From contig CM040453.1 in NCBI GenBank assembly GCA_022749755.1, positions 8,330,102 through 8,394,101 on the forward strand: 64,000 bases of DNA, given 5' to 3'. The DNA is from Azadirachta indica. Lineage: Eukaryota > Streptophyta > Magnoliopsida > Sapindales > Meliaceae. Position numbers and translations under genes: made by a program. This document shows positions 24,501 to 38,500 of this stretch, piece by piece. The notes under the pieces are model-generated. The model was not told where the DNA came from. It searched no databases and worked only from the letters and a program-made list of their open reading frames with translations. Positions within the stretch are counted from its first letter, which is position 1. Each line of letters starts with the position of its first letter.

Positions 24501-26280
24501 TATTCAGAAACTTCTCACTGAAAATTCTGCTGCCACAAGAAAAATTTTACATTCGGTAATTTTCTTAAAACCATTGGTTTGTTACTGGACTATATCATAT
24601 GTTACTGCATCTGTTATGCTCTTGGTAACCTGACCTGAACAGTACTAGCAGACCTTAGTTAGGAGGATTTGGATGATGGATCATTCAAATGTAAACTTTT
24701 CCATTTGATGGTTCTCAGAGCTGTCTCTTAGAATATCCACCTCATGATACTTGTGATTGACATTCTAAGCATAGAAAAAGCTATTAGCCAGTGCTGGTCT
24801 AGCCTAAGCATTGGGTGGTCAGAACTCACTAGCATCGGGGGATTTATTTTACTTTGGGTGAAAACTGATCAGGGCATAATTTGTATTGTTGGACGTGCAT
24901 CTCGACATTCTTTCAGCTGATTGCCCTAGCTATTTAGAGAGACTGAATATGGGGTTCTCTCTGATGTTGACCATAACATTTTTTACAGATAGTCCCGAGT
25001 CAATTTTTAAGTTACTTTCGTTGTTTGTTTGTTTTTTTATGCCACTCAAAGTGGCTGCTTATTTTATTTGTGCACTCAGGTGCTTTTGAACAAGCGGAAG
25101 GAATTCCAGTGGCACAGGCTTTCTCTTTTCCTAAGAGTTGGTGCTACAAGGTGGGTCAAATACACTTAAGATCTCTAGAAGTATTATTCTTTATAAACAT
25201 TTTAACACTTAATTCTTTCATTTTGTGTAGGAAAGGCTTGCAGCGTGTACTAACACCACCGACCGAAAATTCTCTCAATTATTTACCAAATAGAGCTGGT
25301 GTTTTTGACACTGCAAATTTGATCTTGAGCCTGTTACGATCTAAAGATGGTGTTGTTCTAAGAAGACTGCTAATGACTGCAGTGAGTGACTTAAAGCTGA
25401 GCCTTTTCTCTTTATTAATTAATTATTATTATAATATACATTTGAGGCACTGTAATTTTGATATTTAGTGATGAGATAAATGTTTCTTAGTGTTCTCACA
25501 ATGGAATGACTTGTGGCAATTGGTCAAACTGACACAAGTTGACGAGATATATCGTTGTTTTAGAGATTGGCTTAGAAGGCATTAGCTTGTTTTTCTTTTC
25601 TTATATTCATGGGCACAGGAAACTGGAATTTGTGTGTGTCTGTTACTATTGATATCATTTCATAACACAGTCCTGCTCACAAGGGAAGAACATGATTCCA
25701 TCTTATTAAAGTGCGAGTGACATAGAGTGTAAATGGGCATGAAGGAGCATGCTGCTCTTCAGTGACAGGAAGAATCCATTTTCATATTTTCTGCATTTCA
25801 AAATCGATTTTCACTTTGCATTTTGATGAACAGGATGGAGCTTCTTTGATCAGAGCTTTTATCTCCAAAGAAGCAAGTTTTGTTCGACAGCAACTCTGCA
25901 GGATCATTGCTGATGCTCTGTACCAACAGATGTCTGAAGCTCTTGGAAGAGGCATTCCAGTAACTCGCTACAGTTCCCAACTAAGATTGGCAGGTGGGTC
26001 TAATAGCAGAGAGTTAGAGCCATCTTCCAGATTATCTGCACCCATTTATGATTACCAATCTTTCTTGAGAGATAGACGGCTCAGGGTTATATTTTCAAAA
26101 ATGCTCAAACCTGTGAGGAGAGATCCAGTATTGATGCTGAGGTTTTGCTGGGCTTCGTTTGTTATGTTTGTCACAGCTTCAGCTCTGGCTTCTCACCATA
26201 TATTAGTCTCTTTATCAGAAGCCTACTTAGGCCCAGTATTAGCTCCCAAGCGATATGCAATCAGTGCTTCAAATTCATAG
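18826..26280 (+). CDS. ABC1/UbiB-family atypical kinase, probably plastid-targeted
   Basis: Sixteen exons give 835 aa: 18826-19150, 19282-19457, 19917-20082, 20277-20329, 20845-20988, 21143-21247, 21329-21454, 22213-22413, 22621-22727, 22823-22985, 23169-23234, 24115-24208, 24443-24555, 25080-25150, 25231-25381, 25834-26280. Phases agree throughout. All ABC1 hallmarks are present: KVGQ (222-225), the Ala-rich nucleotide loop AAAS (282-285), the VAVKV lysine (K303), ELDY..EA.N (351-360), HADPHPGN (451-458) and DFG (471-473). The first about 35 residues are Ser/Arg-rich, like a transit peptide. A hydrophobic segment near 788-812 could be a membrane anchor. Family members in plastoglobules regulate prenylquinone and lipid metabolism; the substrate here is unknown. 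It resembles plastid ABC1K proteins, but I cannot name the exact orthologue. Confidence 0.93.
21532..21558. repeat. (CA)n microsatellite in ABC1K intron 7
   Basis: About 13 CA dinucleotides in the intron after exon 7, followed by TATATATG. Confidence 0.9.
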
Positions 26281-27817
26281 TTGCTTTAAAAGTAGATCAG
26301 ACGCACATTTCCTGTTGAAGTGTGTAAAGTACAAGATTATTAGAGTCATCTTAGAGAAAGAAGGTTGATAATAAGATGGTGGATTAAATTCTATGGTGTC
26401 AAGAATATAGTGGTATTTTCTCCAGCACCAAATATAAGTATTTACTCCAGCACCAAATATAATCCTTGGATTCCAGTTAGGTTCCTAACCTTGCCTACAT
26501 TTTTTGTACGTATGAGAACACGTCATGCCAACTTTCCAGAAATTGACCTTGGAAAGTTGCAAGAAATTGGATGGTGAATCAAGAAATGACATTGCCAGCC
26601 ACGGAGAGGTATGTCGATGGCGGATTGTTTATAGTCATGTATATTACGTATAGCTTGTTGTATGCTTGTAAGAAGTCATAATGTTGATTTGTCTCACCAT
26701 TACTTGTTACATCGAGAGACTAGGAAAGCTGCGTGAACAGTTCTGAAGCTGATGCGTTTGTGTATTGGCTGAGCCATTGATCGTAATTTTCATACTTGTA
26801 TAAAATGCTATGCACAGTACTTTGTTGAATAAAATGCGAGAGGAGATAGAGATGCAAGTATTGGCACCTAATTTGTACTTTGTAACTTAATTTGCAGTTA
26901 AAGACTAGTTTTATTTCCTCCTCCCACGTAATGGAAAAGGAATAATAAAAAGACCAGCAAAAGATAAAATGGTTCTCTCAAATGGCCAATGTTTCTTTTC
27001 AATTCCTGTTTGATTTGTACATTTTGGATATACAATAATGTGTGAGACGTTACACGTTCAGGGCTGGATGGCTGCAGGATGTGGGCACCAAAGGGAATGT
27101 AAAATGAGGAAGTATGTCCATGTCATCAAATCCATGTGGACAGGATCATGCTTATGAATAAAAATAACATAAAAATGATTAACGCTATTTTTGCAATGTA
27201 CAGATATCAACTTCAATCAATCTTATTTTAAAACATGATAATTACGAAAGAACTAATATCAATAAGTAGGTGTGGGACTACTTAATCTTAGTGGTACAAA
27301 AACGTTTTCACACGGCATAAGTTCGCGTAATATTAAAAAATTAATATAAGAACATTTTTTTATATAATATGATGAGGCTAGTAGAAGATTGAAATTTTGA
27401 TTAAGATATTCACGAATTTAAATAATTTAAAAATTAGTCCAAAATGTTTTTTTTTTAATTTTTAAATTCGTTAAAAACTTTAAATGAGTTAAATTTCTTA
27501 TTTATTTATTTCAAAAATTACAAAATTGAATGTAGATCTTTGATTGTTTTTTTCTTTTGACATTTTCATTTAATAGTAGAAAATAGAAATAATGACAATT
27601 AAAAACCAAAACGTCGACGTGAAGCCCAAGTCTGAATCACGCGCTTAAATACCTTACTCTCTCCGCTCGGCTCTCGCGATCTGGAAACCGTACAAACAAC
27701 CTTACCCTCCTCTCTTAAGTCATTTAATTTTCTTTTCTGAAAAAAAAAAAAAATCGGCAAATCACAAGTCATCAGATCACAGGCGTTAACTTACGAATTA
27801 ACTGCCACCGTCTAATC
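26281..27817. other. ABC1K 3' region and RBL19 5' region
   Basis: No separate gene seen. Just after the ABC1K stop a CTCCAGCACCAAATATAA phrase occurs twice in tandem (about 26421-26462). The last 200 bp before the next start is relatively CT- and GC-rich and is the likely promoter and leader of the rhomboid-like gene. Confidence 0.55.
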
Positions 27818-30610
27818 ATGAGTTCTCCGACAGTAAGCTCCTCTTTCTGTTCCTCTTAAACTCAAATCAGATCTTTGAAAATTTGGAAACTGAAATCGTT
27901 TCGTTATATTGAATTTTGAGAGTGTTATATTCGTTTGATTGTTACAGAGCGGGAGCTTGTTTTCTGGATTCACTAAACTATGCAAGGGACTAGCCGTGGT
28001 GCTTGTTGGCGGGCACATTTTAGTTCAGGTTTTGCCTTCAGCGGTCAATTTTCTTGCTCTCATTCCTGCTAGGTAAATACTATTTTCGATCTGTTCATTT
28101 TTTGAGTTAGGTTTTTATGTCTTTATATCTAATGGTAAATAAGAAGTCGAAGTCTAGTTTTCTGAGCTGTTTAATGTTTAGGAGCGGTTGCCTTTGTGTT
28201 TGTTAATGGTTTCTTGGAATTTGATTGTAGTTGTTGGCTTAGCTAATAGTTGGAACAATGTATATCACTTCTTTATGAATTGGTAAATTTTTATTTATGC
28301 TAATCTAATTGTTGTGGAAAGACGTGATTCTTTTTTTTTTCACAATGACCATGGGATATTGCTGTTTATTCTACCTATAAGTCTACCTATACGGCCCGAC
28401 TTTTTTTTTTGCCTTCTTCTCTAGTGGGAATTGGGGTTTGGGATTGGTGTATGAGGCACTGACAGTCCCATAAGTGGATAGATTCTGGAAAATTGCTTTG
28501 TCGGATCCAAAGATCTTCAAATTTCAGATCAGGTTCTGCTGCACGTGTATACATCACTTTTGCTAATACCTTAACCTTTGATGTGTTCGGATGGGGAGTT
28601 CTGGGGATCTGGAAGGGAGTGAATTTAAGTAATCCTGTTTTCCCCTTTTTCTCCTAAAGGTGAACAAGAAACCCAACTAATAAGATAAGGGGCGTAGTGA
28701 TATCAAGCTGAATGCTTAAATTTGCAAGTTTTACTTCATTCTCTGAATACTGACAGCTGTCTAAATTTCTTGTGTAGGACGATTCCCTTTGCTTGGAACC
28801 TCATAACAGCTGGTTACATTGAGCAAACAGTTCATGGGGTATGCTGTTCTCTCGTTGTAACACATAGTTTCCTATACACAAAAAGTCCTTTTTATTTATA
28901 TTTCATTTATGAAGTCGTGCTGGTGGTGTTTATTTTTCTAGGTGCTGGTCAGCACTCTTGGTCTCCTTTTCATGGGCAAGTTGCTTGAACCTGTGTGGGG
29001 TTCTAAGGAGTTCCTGAAATTTATTTTTGTAGTTAACTTTCTAACTTCTGTATGCGTCTTCATCACTGCCATTGCCTTGTACTACATAACAAGGCAGGAA
29101 AACTACCTGTAAGTATTATGGTAATCTTGTGCTTTTGAGAATTAGTTGCTTTTGTTTTGCTTTTACTGCTTATGATCTAGAAACTGCCTTTTCTGTCTGC
29201 ATAGTTATTTTACCTTTTCTTTTCCTACACCACTCATTAACTCCATGTGGTGGCAAGAAATTAAAAAGAAATATTTAGCATATGATTACCCCGAACAAAA
29301 TGTTGCATTTTGGTATTTCAAATTCGGTAAAATAATTTGCGTAAAATAAAACTAGATCGATCTGCAATCATCAACTCATGCTGATTTGTAAATAGATTAT
29401 CTATTCTTTATTCTTTTTCATTGTTCTCTTTTCTTGCAATTGCTGATTCTCTTTTCTATATGTGATAGCTACATGCCTGTTTCTGGCTTCCAAGGGATCC
29501 TCGCTGGGTTCTTGGTTGGCATCAAGCAGATTGTACCTGACCAGGAGCTGTATCTATTGAAAATAAAAGCAAAGGTGCACTCCCTTTTAAGAATCTTATC
29601 CAGTTTTATCTTCAAATACGAATTTATGCAAATTGAAGAGATGTCCTGCACACTCATTCTGGTGCTCTTTCCATTGCTTTGCAGTGGTTACCATCTCTTA
29701 TGCTCTTGCTGTCCATTGCTATAAGCTTCTTTACAACAGAGTCAGCAACATACCTTCCAACTTTAATATTTGGTACATATATGGGTTGGATTTACCTAAG
29801 ATACATGCAGAGGAAACCAGAAACTAAACTTAGTGGTGATCCTAGTGATGATTTTGCATTTTCTTCGTTCTTTCCTGAATTTCTTAGGTAATTTAGTTAA
29901 TTGTAGATCAGTGTCTTTATCTCACACAATAATTATTTTACGTCTTTCATATCAATGTGGGTCTAAGTGTTCTATGCTTGGCAAGCAGACCAGTCATTGA
30001 TCCCATTGCATCAATATTTCATCGGATGTTGTGTGGAAGAACTCAAACCTCTAATGAAGCTCATGGTTACACTTTGGGAGGTGCCCCATTGCCTGGTTCA
30101 GACCCTATTGAGGCATCTAGGAGAAGGTAATTTTCCTGGTTTTATGCTGTTAATGTCAAACACATTGATTGCATGTGGAAATCAAAGAAAATGTTACATA
30201 ATTTAATTTCAGTGCATAAAATTGCAGTATTCACCTGAAGCTGATTTTGAGATTACATGTCAAGATTGCCCCAAGGTTGTCTAAGAAAATGGAAAATGGG
30301 TTTTCGCATTATTGATAAAGAGTGATTGTGAAAATTACAGTAAAATACTGAGTTTTTGCAAGACATATAGCAGCTGCAGCAACAACACTAATGTAACTCT
30401 ATTATTCATAATGATAATAACAACGATGACTGTAGTATGACTATTAGTTGCCTAACAAAAATGGATGACAATATTGCCATCTTTCTGATCCATTTGCTGC
30501 TTCGCAGAGAAAGAGGGGCCAGAGCACTTGAGGAAAGATTGGCTGCTGAGGAATTGGCTAAAGCACAGAGTGCCGAAGATTCCAAAAAGGATGCTGCTGA
30601 GAACGTTTGA
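27818..30610 (+). CDS. RBL19: Rhomboid-like TMEM115-family membrane protein (RBL19 type)
   Basis: Eight exons give 305 aa: 27818-27832, 27948-28072, 28778-28838, 28942-29108, 29469-29574, 29685-29887, 29989-30126, 30508-30610. The first coding exon is only 15 bp. The protein has several hydrophobic helices in residues about 15-210 (for example GLAVVLVGGHILVQVLP, FLKFIFVVNFLTSVCVFITA, LPSLMLLLSIAISFF), then a hydrophilic tail ending in an Ala/Glu/Lys-rich coiled stretch. WNLITAGYIEQTVHGV and LEPVWGSKE are typical of the TMEM115/DUF1751 group. The rhomboid catalytic GxSG position reads GFQG (129-132), so protease activity is not expected. By family knowledge the human relative is a Golgi membrane protein; the plant role is uncertain. 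Confidence 0.88.
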
Positions 30611-31873
30611 TAGCTGGAGAATTCAAGTTTCAAAGCCAAACAACCAATTCAATGGTGTTCATTTCTTGACAACTTCAGATGCCGTACATTGTATGGAGAT
30701 AAATCATTTTTTTTGGATACTGGTGGACGGTGTTGTATTGCGTTTTGCAGTGGATTATGATCCCCACAGTCATAGTACAAAAGAATGTTGCCATTTTACA
30801 TGTGGTTTCTTGCAATGAGTAATCTGTGTTCTTCCTCAATATATATAGTTGAGAAATGAAAACGAGTGTCCCTAGATGACAGGACTAAACAATACCCTTT
30901 TTCTAATCAAAATCTTTTTTTAATTTTTTTCTATGGGGCTATTTTGGAACGCGTGGATTTTTAACCAAAACTTTTTGACGAGAAGAATAATTTACTCTTG
31001 TAGTAGGGCATGAAATATGAGTGGTTACTTTTCACTACGTGATATTATTTTGATTTTGAACTAGATTCACGTTAAAAATGACATCATTGAATTAAAAATT
31101 TTAAAAATTAAAAATAAAAACTCAATTTGAATTTCATTATAAACGTAATTGATGCAAATTCATCAAGATCTTAATTTAATTTCTCCGTTCCTTCTTACAA
31201 AATTTTGTGTTGAAATGTCGTCGAACCGTGGGGTCTCCACGACTTAACGGAAAGTTTGTTCGATTCTCCTCTTTTTATTCCAGAAAACAAGTGATTCGAA
31301 AAGGCATTTATTAAACACACGCTTATTTTTATTTAATTTTATCTAATAAATCTCATCGCATAATTATAAACACTGTGGACAGCTCTTATCTAATCCAAGA
31401 ATGCTTTAATGGCTCTTCCAAAGGAAATAAAAAAAAAATGCTTTAATGCAAATGATTGAATCATTTTTGCCTAACAAATCGAGAGCTTTAGCTACGAGAT
31501 ATTTGGCATACAAATATCAACTGGAAACATGTTCTGAAAAGTGGAAACAAACGTTGGAAGATGAAATCCAGAAATGATATTATCGCCAATTGCACCTGGG
31601 ACGAGAAGTCCCTTTCATTCGATTCAAACAAATTTACAACATTATGTGGACTTTATTTTGCAATTACAAAAGAAAATATCAAGCGTGAGTGATACAACTT
31701 TCTCAGCACTACAATATAAACAACCGTATTAACAATAATGTGAATCCTGTAAAAATCAATATTCATCGAGACAGGAATTACCAAACTGAGTCAATCCCTT
31801 TCCGTTGAGCTTTACCGAGAAATTGTGCGGGTAACATAGCATCAGCATTTTCTAATCTGTTCTGATGTTCAAA
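30611..31873. other. Convergent 3' ends of RBL19 and the E2 gene
   Basis: Contains the 3' untranslated regions of two convergent genes and an AT-rich middle. No further coding region or RNA gene was recognised. Confidence 0.5.
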
Positions 31874-34210
31874 TCAGCTCTCAAATACTTCTCCAGCAAA
31901 GTACTGTTTGTGAACCATTTTTCTGTAATCTGAAATACAAAGAAAAAAATTAATTACTATTTCATATCATTAGTGAGATCAAATATTCCATGACTTTCCA
32001 ATATGAAATATGCCATCCATACATATACTATAAATGATGACAAATTACAGAACGAAGATATCAGATTTGCAGACTGATCACAGGCTTCCTCCACATTCAT
32101 GATATCATATTATAAAAAACATGTTTAGGGTCTGGTCTGATCACAATAACCACTGGCAGTTCCATGGTGTTTAACAAGAACATCCAGAAGTTATCTCAAG
32201 TTCTAAAAGCTCGCTTTAATCCAGATTTTAATATTTTAAAAATAATATTAATAAACCAGGGATGAAGATAGCATTAGTATATGAATCCAACCTTCCTTAT
32301 TGTTCAAAAGAGCTGCAGCATAGCTGTTGAGTGGACTTTCTGGGTTAGGCTCTGCATGTAAAAAGAACTAAATAGTTAGGCAGACATAGGAAGAAAAAAA
32401 TTCCAGATTTGTCAATTTGTAAGCTTTGATCATGAAGGGAAGAGCAAGCAAACCTCCCAATAGACTCTGAATGGACAAAAGAATGGTTCTGCAATCATAA
32501 GCTGAAGACCACTTATCCTATGGAACCATATGGAGAAAAATCAATCAACTTCATAACACAAATATTTAAACAGAACATAAAGATTCCCACCGTCATACAG
32601 TTAAAGAAGAAAAAGAAATAGTGAAGATATCCATAGTGCCATCTCCTACAATCTACAAGTACATACAAAAGGAATACCATGCCACTACAAGAAGTATCAG
32701 ACTTCTTAGTATTTTAGGAATTCAAAAATGTCCAATTTGAACTACCTCATATATATGACCTTAACCCAAATTACATCAACCTTACAGAAATATATCAGCC
32801 TGAGACAAAAACTGACACTCTTTAAATGCTTATATTATTGCACCAAATCAGACCGACACTTTATGTGAAAGCTTTATAAAACCACCCCTTCAACAATTCA
32901 ATAGTAGAGATTTATGTGATCCTTACCATAAATAGATATATACAACTGAAGGATTACTCACATCCAACTGATAAAGTTTCAGCTCAACATATAGAATGTC
33001 AAAACAATCAAACATTCGGTAGAAAACCAGTAAAAAGCACTGAAACATTTCTCCAATCTCATCTGTACGGAGTTAACTCTCACATAATTCCAATGCAATT
33101 CTTTTACAAAGTTGAGTGATACCTGAAGGATGTCAAGGCATATATTGCCAAGCTGATCAACATTTGGATGGAAGCACATAGTTTCAAACTTGACTTGGGG
33201 TGGCTTGAAAGGATAATCCAGTGGAAAACGCAGAGAAAGTTTGTATGATAAACCTTCATACAGAGTTCCTTTCCCACCCTCAATTGTGCCAATCCAAGTA
33301 AAAATGCTCTCGCCTTCAGGAAAGGCTGAGACTCCAAGATCACCTCCGCTCATCTGCACATGCAAACAATACCATATTTTAAATGCAAAAAAGGTGGTAG
33401 ACAGTAACTAAAGGATTTTATTTCACTTTTTTATTGAATTGATGATGTATGTACTTATTATACATACCATACAAAAAAATTTCCAATGACTATATAATTT
33501 TTTCTTTTAAATAACCAAAAAAAACTAGTAAAGCCTCAAATCAAGTGGACAAAAGAACTTATTTTGCCTTTTCTTTTTTATTTTCTCTGGATTTTAGACC
33601 CGGAAAAGTTTGAAGAACACATACCATGAGAGACATCAATTCCTTCTGTAACCTGCATAAGGCATAAGTCTCAATTATTCTTCTTCGGATTTGAAAGTAT
33701 GGCAATGTTAAAATACTATAAGAAATCACACAGCAAGAGGATTCACAAAGTTCTATTCTTTCCACAATTTTACCACGACCAAACAAAAATTAGACTAAGA
33801 AATGCCGCCACCACTTCACTCAATTAAAATAAATGTATAAATGAAAATAAGCAATTCATTATTTCCTGCAACAATCTCTTTCTATGTTTTCTCAGGAACC
33901 AAACATATAGTTAATAACTAACCAACTACTCATCAACAAACAAGCCACAAGATTAATACTTTTCTTCTCTATTCACCAGTTTTCTGGAGAACCAAACATA
34001 AAGTTAACAAATTATACCGGCAGCTAAACGGAAAATTCAGGAAAGAAAGAAACGGTAAGTGAAGAAAAAAATAAAATAAAACAACCTCTGAGTTACAGAT
34101 GTTGTATCGACGTTGTTAGGAGCAGCGACTGCCTGCTTAGATGCAGCGGCGGGTGCATGTCGCTGATGGATCGACGAATTATCAACCGTCGGATTTGGCC
34201 GCACCTCCAT
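31874..34210 (-). CDS. Ubiquitin-conjugating enzyme E2, UBE2C/UBCH10 type (UBC19/UBC20-like)
   Basis: Six exons (34210-34086, 33652-33625, 33353-33123, 32517-32454, 32351-32292, 31929-31874) give 187 aa. The second exon is only 28 bp. A basic, Ala-rich N-terminal extension (about 1-41) precedes the UBC fold starting LQKELMSLMMSGG. The core has KPPQVKFET, the HPN motif (113-115) and the active-site cysteine C123 in GNICLDIL, followed by DKWSSAYD and ILLSIQSLLGEPN. The N-terminal extension and ISAFPE-like start of the core (VSAFPEGESIFTWIGT) mark the APC/C-associated E2-C class, which by family knowledge builds ubiquitin chains on mitotic substrates such as cyclin B. Convergent with the rhomboid-like gene. 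Confidence 0.93.
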
Positions 34211-34387
34211 GATCAAAATAACTGATCAACGGCCGATGATCGGTGACGATAATGATAACGATGATTCTCGATTGCCTTATTGTTTATTGTTTGGTTTAGC
34301 CCTTAGTTTTAAGGAAAAGAGATGTACAAAAATTAATTAATTAAAAATATTTTAATAATTTGTCTGATTGGCTTATGGTGGTGAGCG

Positions 34388-34420
34388 TTTTATTTATTTA
34401 TTTATTTATTTATTTATTTT
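34388..34420. repeat. (TTTA)n microsatellite
   Basis: Eight or so TTTA units ending in a T-run, about 180 bp upstream of the E2 start. Confidence 0.9.
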
Positions 34421-35551
34421 TTTTTTAATTTTTAACATTGTTACCTGAATAATACAGCCACGCACGACGTGATCGTTTCATTGAAAGTGAAGTAATATTA
34501 AAACGTATTTAAAGCTAATTCCCAAATTAATTATTTAAATAATTACCCAAATAAACTAAAATAGTAATAATAATAATAAGATATTTTTTTTAGTATATAT
34601 ATGCTATAAGTAGACATGACAATTCCTAATATTTAAAATTAATACACACGTATATACATATATATATATATAATTTCATTTTTCAAGCCATGATGGGTCA
34701 TAATTTCTCAATCATTGTGGATTTAGTCCCTGGATTGTCGAAAAACGTTTTCAAATAGATATAATAAGACAAATCTTTAACTTTTGAAAATATATTTAAA
34801 AAATTGTTGTAAAGCAATTATGAAATTAGTATCAAATACTTTTATCTCTATTTTTAATTTTAAGAAATTAATTTTTACAAAAATTACAATAATATGATTT
34901 TTATTTATAAAAAAATATTTTTTTTATTTTTAAAGATAATTAAAATATACCTTAAAACTTTTTTATGTTATTTTGTAGAGTTTCAATTTACATATGAAGC
35001 AGAGACAGGCCACTGAAAGTAAATCTGAAAAGTTTTATTAAAATGAAAATATAAAAACTCTAAAAGGGGGAATAAATATGATACATCAACGCATTGATCC
35101 GGATTCTTATGAATCTTCTGATGAAAGCAAGCTCATCTTCTCATAGGATTCATAGTATACCAGTATCAATACTGTCCCGTATGAAGTACAATACATGCTG
35201 AAAGCCACACAAAAAAAAAAAAAAAACTGAAAATCCCAGAGTATCTAATTCAACAACACCTTCATTGTAGTACAATTATTCAATGTAGTCTTGTCATATG
35301 TATATTTATTTATTACGACCACCAACTTGCTGGCCTAAATTAAATAAACTTATGTATATGACAAGATTTCATTGAATTATTGTACCCACCGATGACATGA
35401 TATGGTATATATATGGAGGAGTTTTTCTGACTCAAACCTACAAATATGTACTCAAAATCATCCTGCAGTTTTGTTGTTAAGCAGGCTCCAATTTCATGTC
35501 ATGTACAAGAAATGTACACATTATCCAACTGGCAATTTCCTATCAGTTGAA
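34421..35551. other. Intergenic and MLO 3' region
   Basis: AT-rich DNA. The part from about 35000 to 35551 is less AT-rich and is the probable MLO 3' untranslated region. No other gene seen. Confidence 0.5.
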
Positions 35552-38500
35552 TCATTTGGGGAATGAAAACTCATGTTGTACCCGAATGGATCCAGGTCCT
35601 GGAGGCAGTTGCATTTGTCTCGGCTCTTGAATTGCCATTTCTTGTTCACTGGATTCTCCATGCTGAGGAGATTCATTGATTTCGTGGTGGCGCGGAGAAC
35701 GAAGGCTCTCGGGATCCCAGCGTTCGTTGTCGAAGTATGAGAAGTTGGGGTGCACCGGAGAGTTGTTGTAGCTGTCAACACTGCGGTGAGGATAGCTTTG
35801 CAGGAGATGAACTGGTGACATTCCATGTGTAGGAGTTGTTGGTCTGCTTGATAATGGTGTGTTGGACTCAGAATGCCTGCTGTGTTTTGTGTGTTTCTTG
35901 GCCATATGGTGCCAGTTTTTGAGCGCTGCTGCTACTCTATCATTGAATATTGTTGGTTTCATTGTTGAACCCATCTGCAGAATTACATAAAACCATCAGT
36001 TGATCATAAATTTTCAGGTTTGTGTAAAAGTGCCTATATGATTTGTTGATACAAATTTATGTACCTGTGTCACTAAGGCATAGAGAGGCAGAGTTACATA
36101 ACTGCATAGGATCTGAATGAGCACCCTGAAAGAATAAAGAGTTTTGTGTTGGAATTTAAATCAGAAACTTGTTATACAAATTGCTTTTACAGTAATGAAA
36201 TTTACCCCATTGTTATTCTGATGACAATGTCCTCGGTTTTCTTGTGGAAGCAAGAATTTATTGAGAATTCATACTGAAATAACAGATCATAATTGTGTTA
36301 GGACAAAATATGTACTAGAGGTCCCAGCTCTTTATAGCAAAAATCCTGGAATGTCTACTGCATAATTAGAATTATAGAATTGCTTACCGTACTCCATATA
36401 AAGAAGGCTAGTTGAAATGCATTCTGAAATGAAGAAAACAGAGGAAAAAGACAGGTAAGCATAAAGCTTTTGAATGTGTTCAAATGAAACATAATAAAAG
36501 AGAGGAGATGACAAATACCTGAAAGAGAACCAAGTGAATGAGAAAGAGAATGAATCGCGGGCGTCCAAACCAGAAAAGTTCATCACCTGGTTGAACAACA
36601 GGTGCACCTTTCACCACATCACCTCTGTCTTGAATTCTCAGCCCCAGTTTAGTTATAATCACTTGTAGCTTAGCCCCAATCAACAGGATTATCTGCAGAA
36701 TTAACGACTCACATTGTTATCTTGCTTTGTAACCGCAAACCCATTATAAGAATTTTAAGGATTAGAGTTGACATTCCACTTACAAGTAAGGGGACAAATG
36801 GTAACCACAGATAAGCAAACCATCCTGTAAACAGAAACAGAAACATTAGCAGATTAGAATTTGATCAAATTTCTGGCCAGATCATCAAAAAATGAAGCCT
36901 AATGAAACATGTTAATTGCTGGAAGTGCAGAATTTGAGTTCGAATTCAGGACCAAATCACAAGAGTGTAAAGTTATAAAGCTGCAGAACTTACCATGTGA
37001 ATTGGTGAGCAAGAACAACGTTGCGATGAACCACAGAATTGGACTGCATACAAAAAATAAAGTCAGCACTGCAAAGAAATAAATCAATCAATCAAAACTA
37101 TTCATGTTTCTTTTTTTAACTGCTTGAGAGCGCAAACCTGATTCCCACCACAACTTTGAAATCTTCTTCAAGTGACCTGCTTATATATTTCTGAAAATCG
37201 AATCTTGTTTCACTTCCTGGAGCCAAATGTGCCTGAACTCAAATCACACAAAATTCTCCCTCTTTTAGCAGTGAAATTTACGTCTCCTTCACAACATTTC
37301 ATTAAACTGAAAATTGGAATTTATAATGAAGCAATGTAAATTTGAGTTACCATGATGAATCCATGTCTCAATGTGAGGTAATCAACCTTTGTAACAGACC
37401 CAAAGAACTGTCTGAAGAAACACACCTGATATCAAGAAGAAAAAGCCATGAATCTTTTTGTCCACACTCATACAACTGCATGCATACTACATTTCTATAC
37501 TTATGTTGAAAATTACTATGATTTTCCCCTTGATGTTATATGTTTTATGTGAAAATAATTATTTACGTTTGGCAGAACCTAGTTGACTATATTAAATTAT
37601 AATGAAATAGATTGAATTAGACTGTAGTAGATAGAATTTAATACAATATTATTTTTAACGAGTGATTGTATTATAATATATTAATTATATAAAATTTATT
37701 TTTATTATCTAATTATAATTATTTTTTTTTTAATTAATAATTAAATAATTTAAAAAATTATTATTTTATTTTTAAAAAATTATTTTGTAAAAAATAAAAA
37801 AAAAAAAAAGTAATATAATGCGATGGTTCGACCTAAGAGAAGGATGGATCAAATTTAAAGAATTTAAACTATATTATTTTTAATTTTTATTCAGTTTAAC
37901 CCTTATATCAAATATGAAATAAAATAATTTAATTTTAAATAATAAAATAATATAATTTAAATTCGCCTGTTAAACATATCTTTAATGTTTAGAAGTTAAT
38001 AATTTTTCTTATAGTCAAACTTTTGAATTTCTTTTTTTATCAATCATTTTTAATTTTCGACCACTAATTACCATTATGAAAATCAATATAAACTCTAAAA
38101 ACTTTAAACATTGATCTGATATTGTAAAATTATGAAAAATAAATTTAAGGGAAATTTGATCCTTACAATCCACAAGCTGATTGATGACTCGCTCCAAAAA
38201 TTTAAATGCCTGCGTCCAAATGATGTGTCCCTTGCAAACCTAAACCTCTCTGGATCTGCCCAAGTTAAGTCAACAAATTCAGCCCCAAAAAAGTCAACAT
38301 CTTCAGTATTAATTAAGTTAATAAATATCTGCACCAACGATTCTGACATTGACTGACCCACCTCATTATTTCTAAAAATAAAAATAACAATTATTAATTA
38401 TTAAAATTATATAATTTTAATTTTAAATTGGAGATAAACATGAAATCAACATCCAAATCTCTGCAAAATAATCAATGATTGTCCCATCGAAAATGTCATA

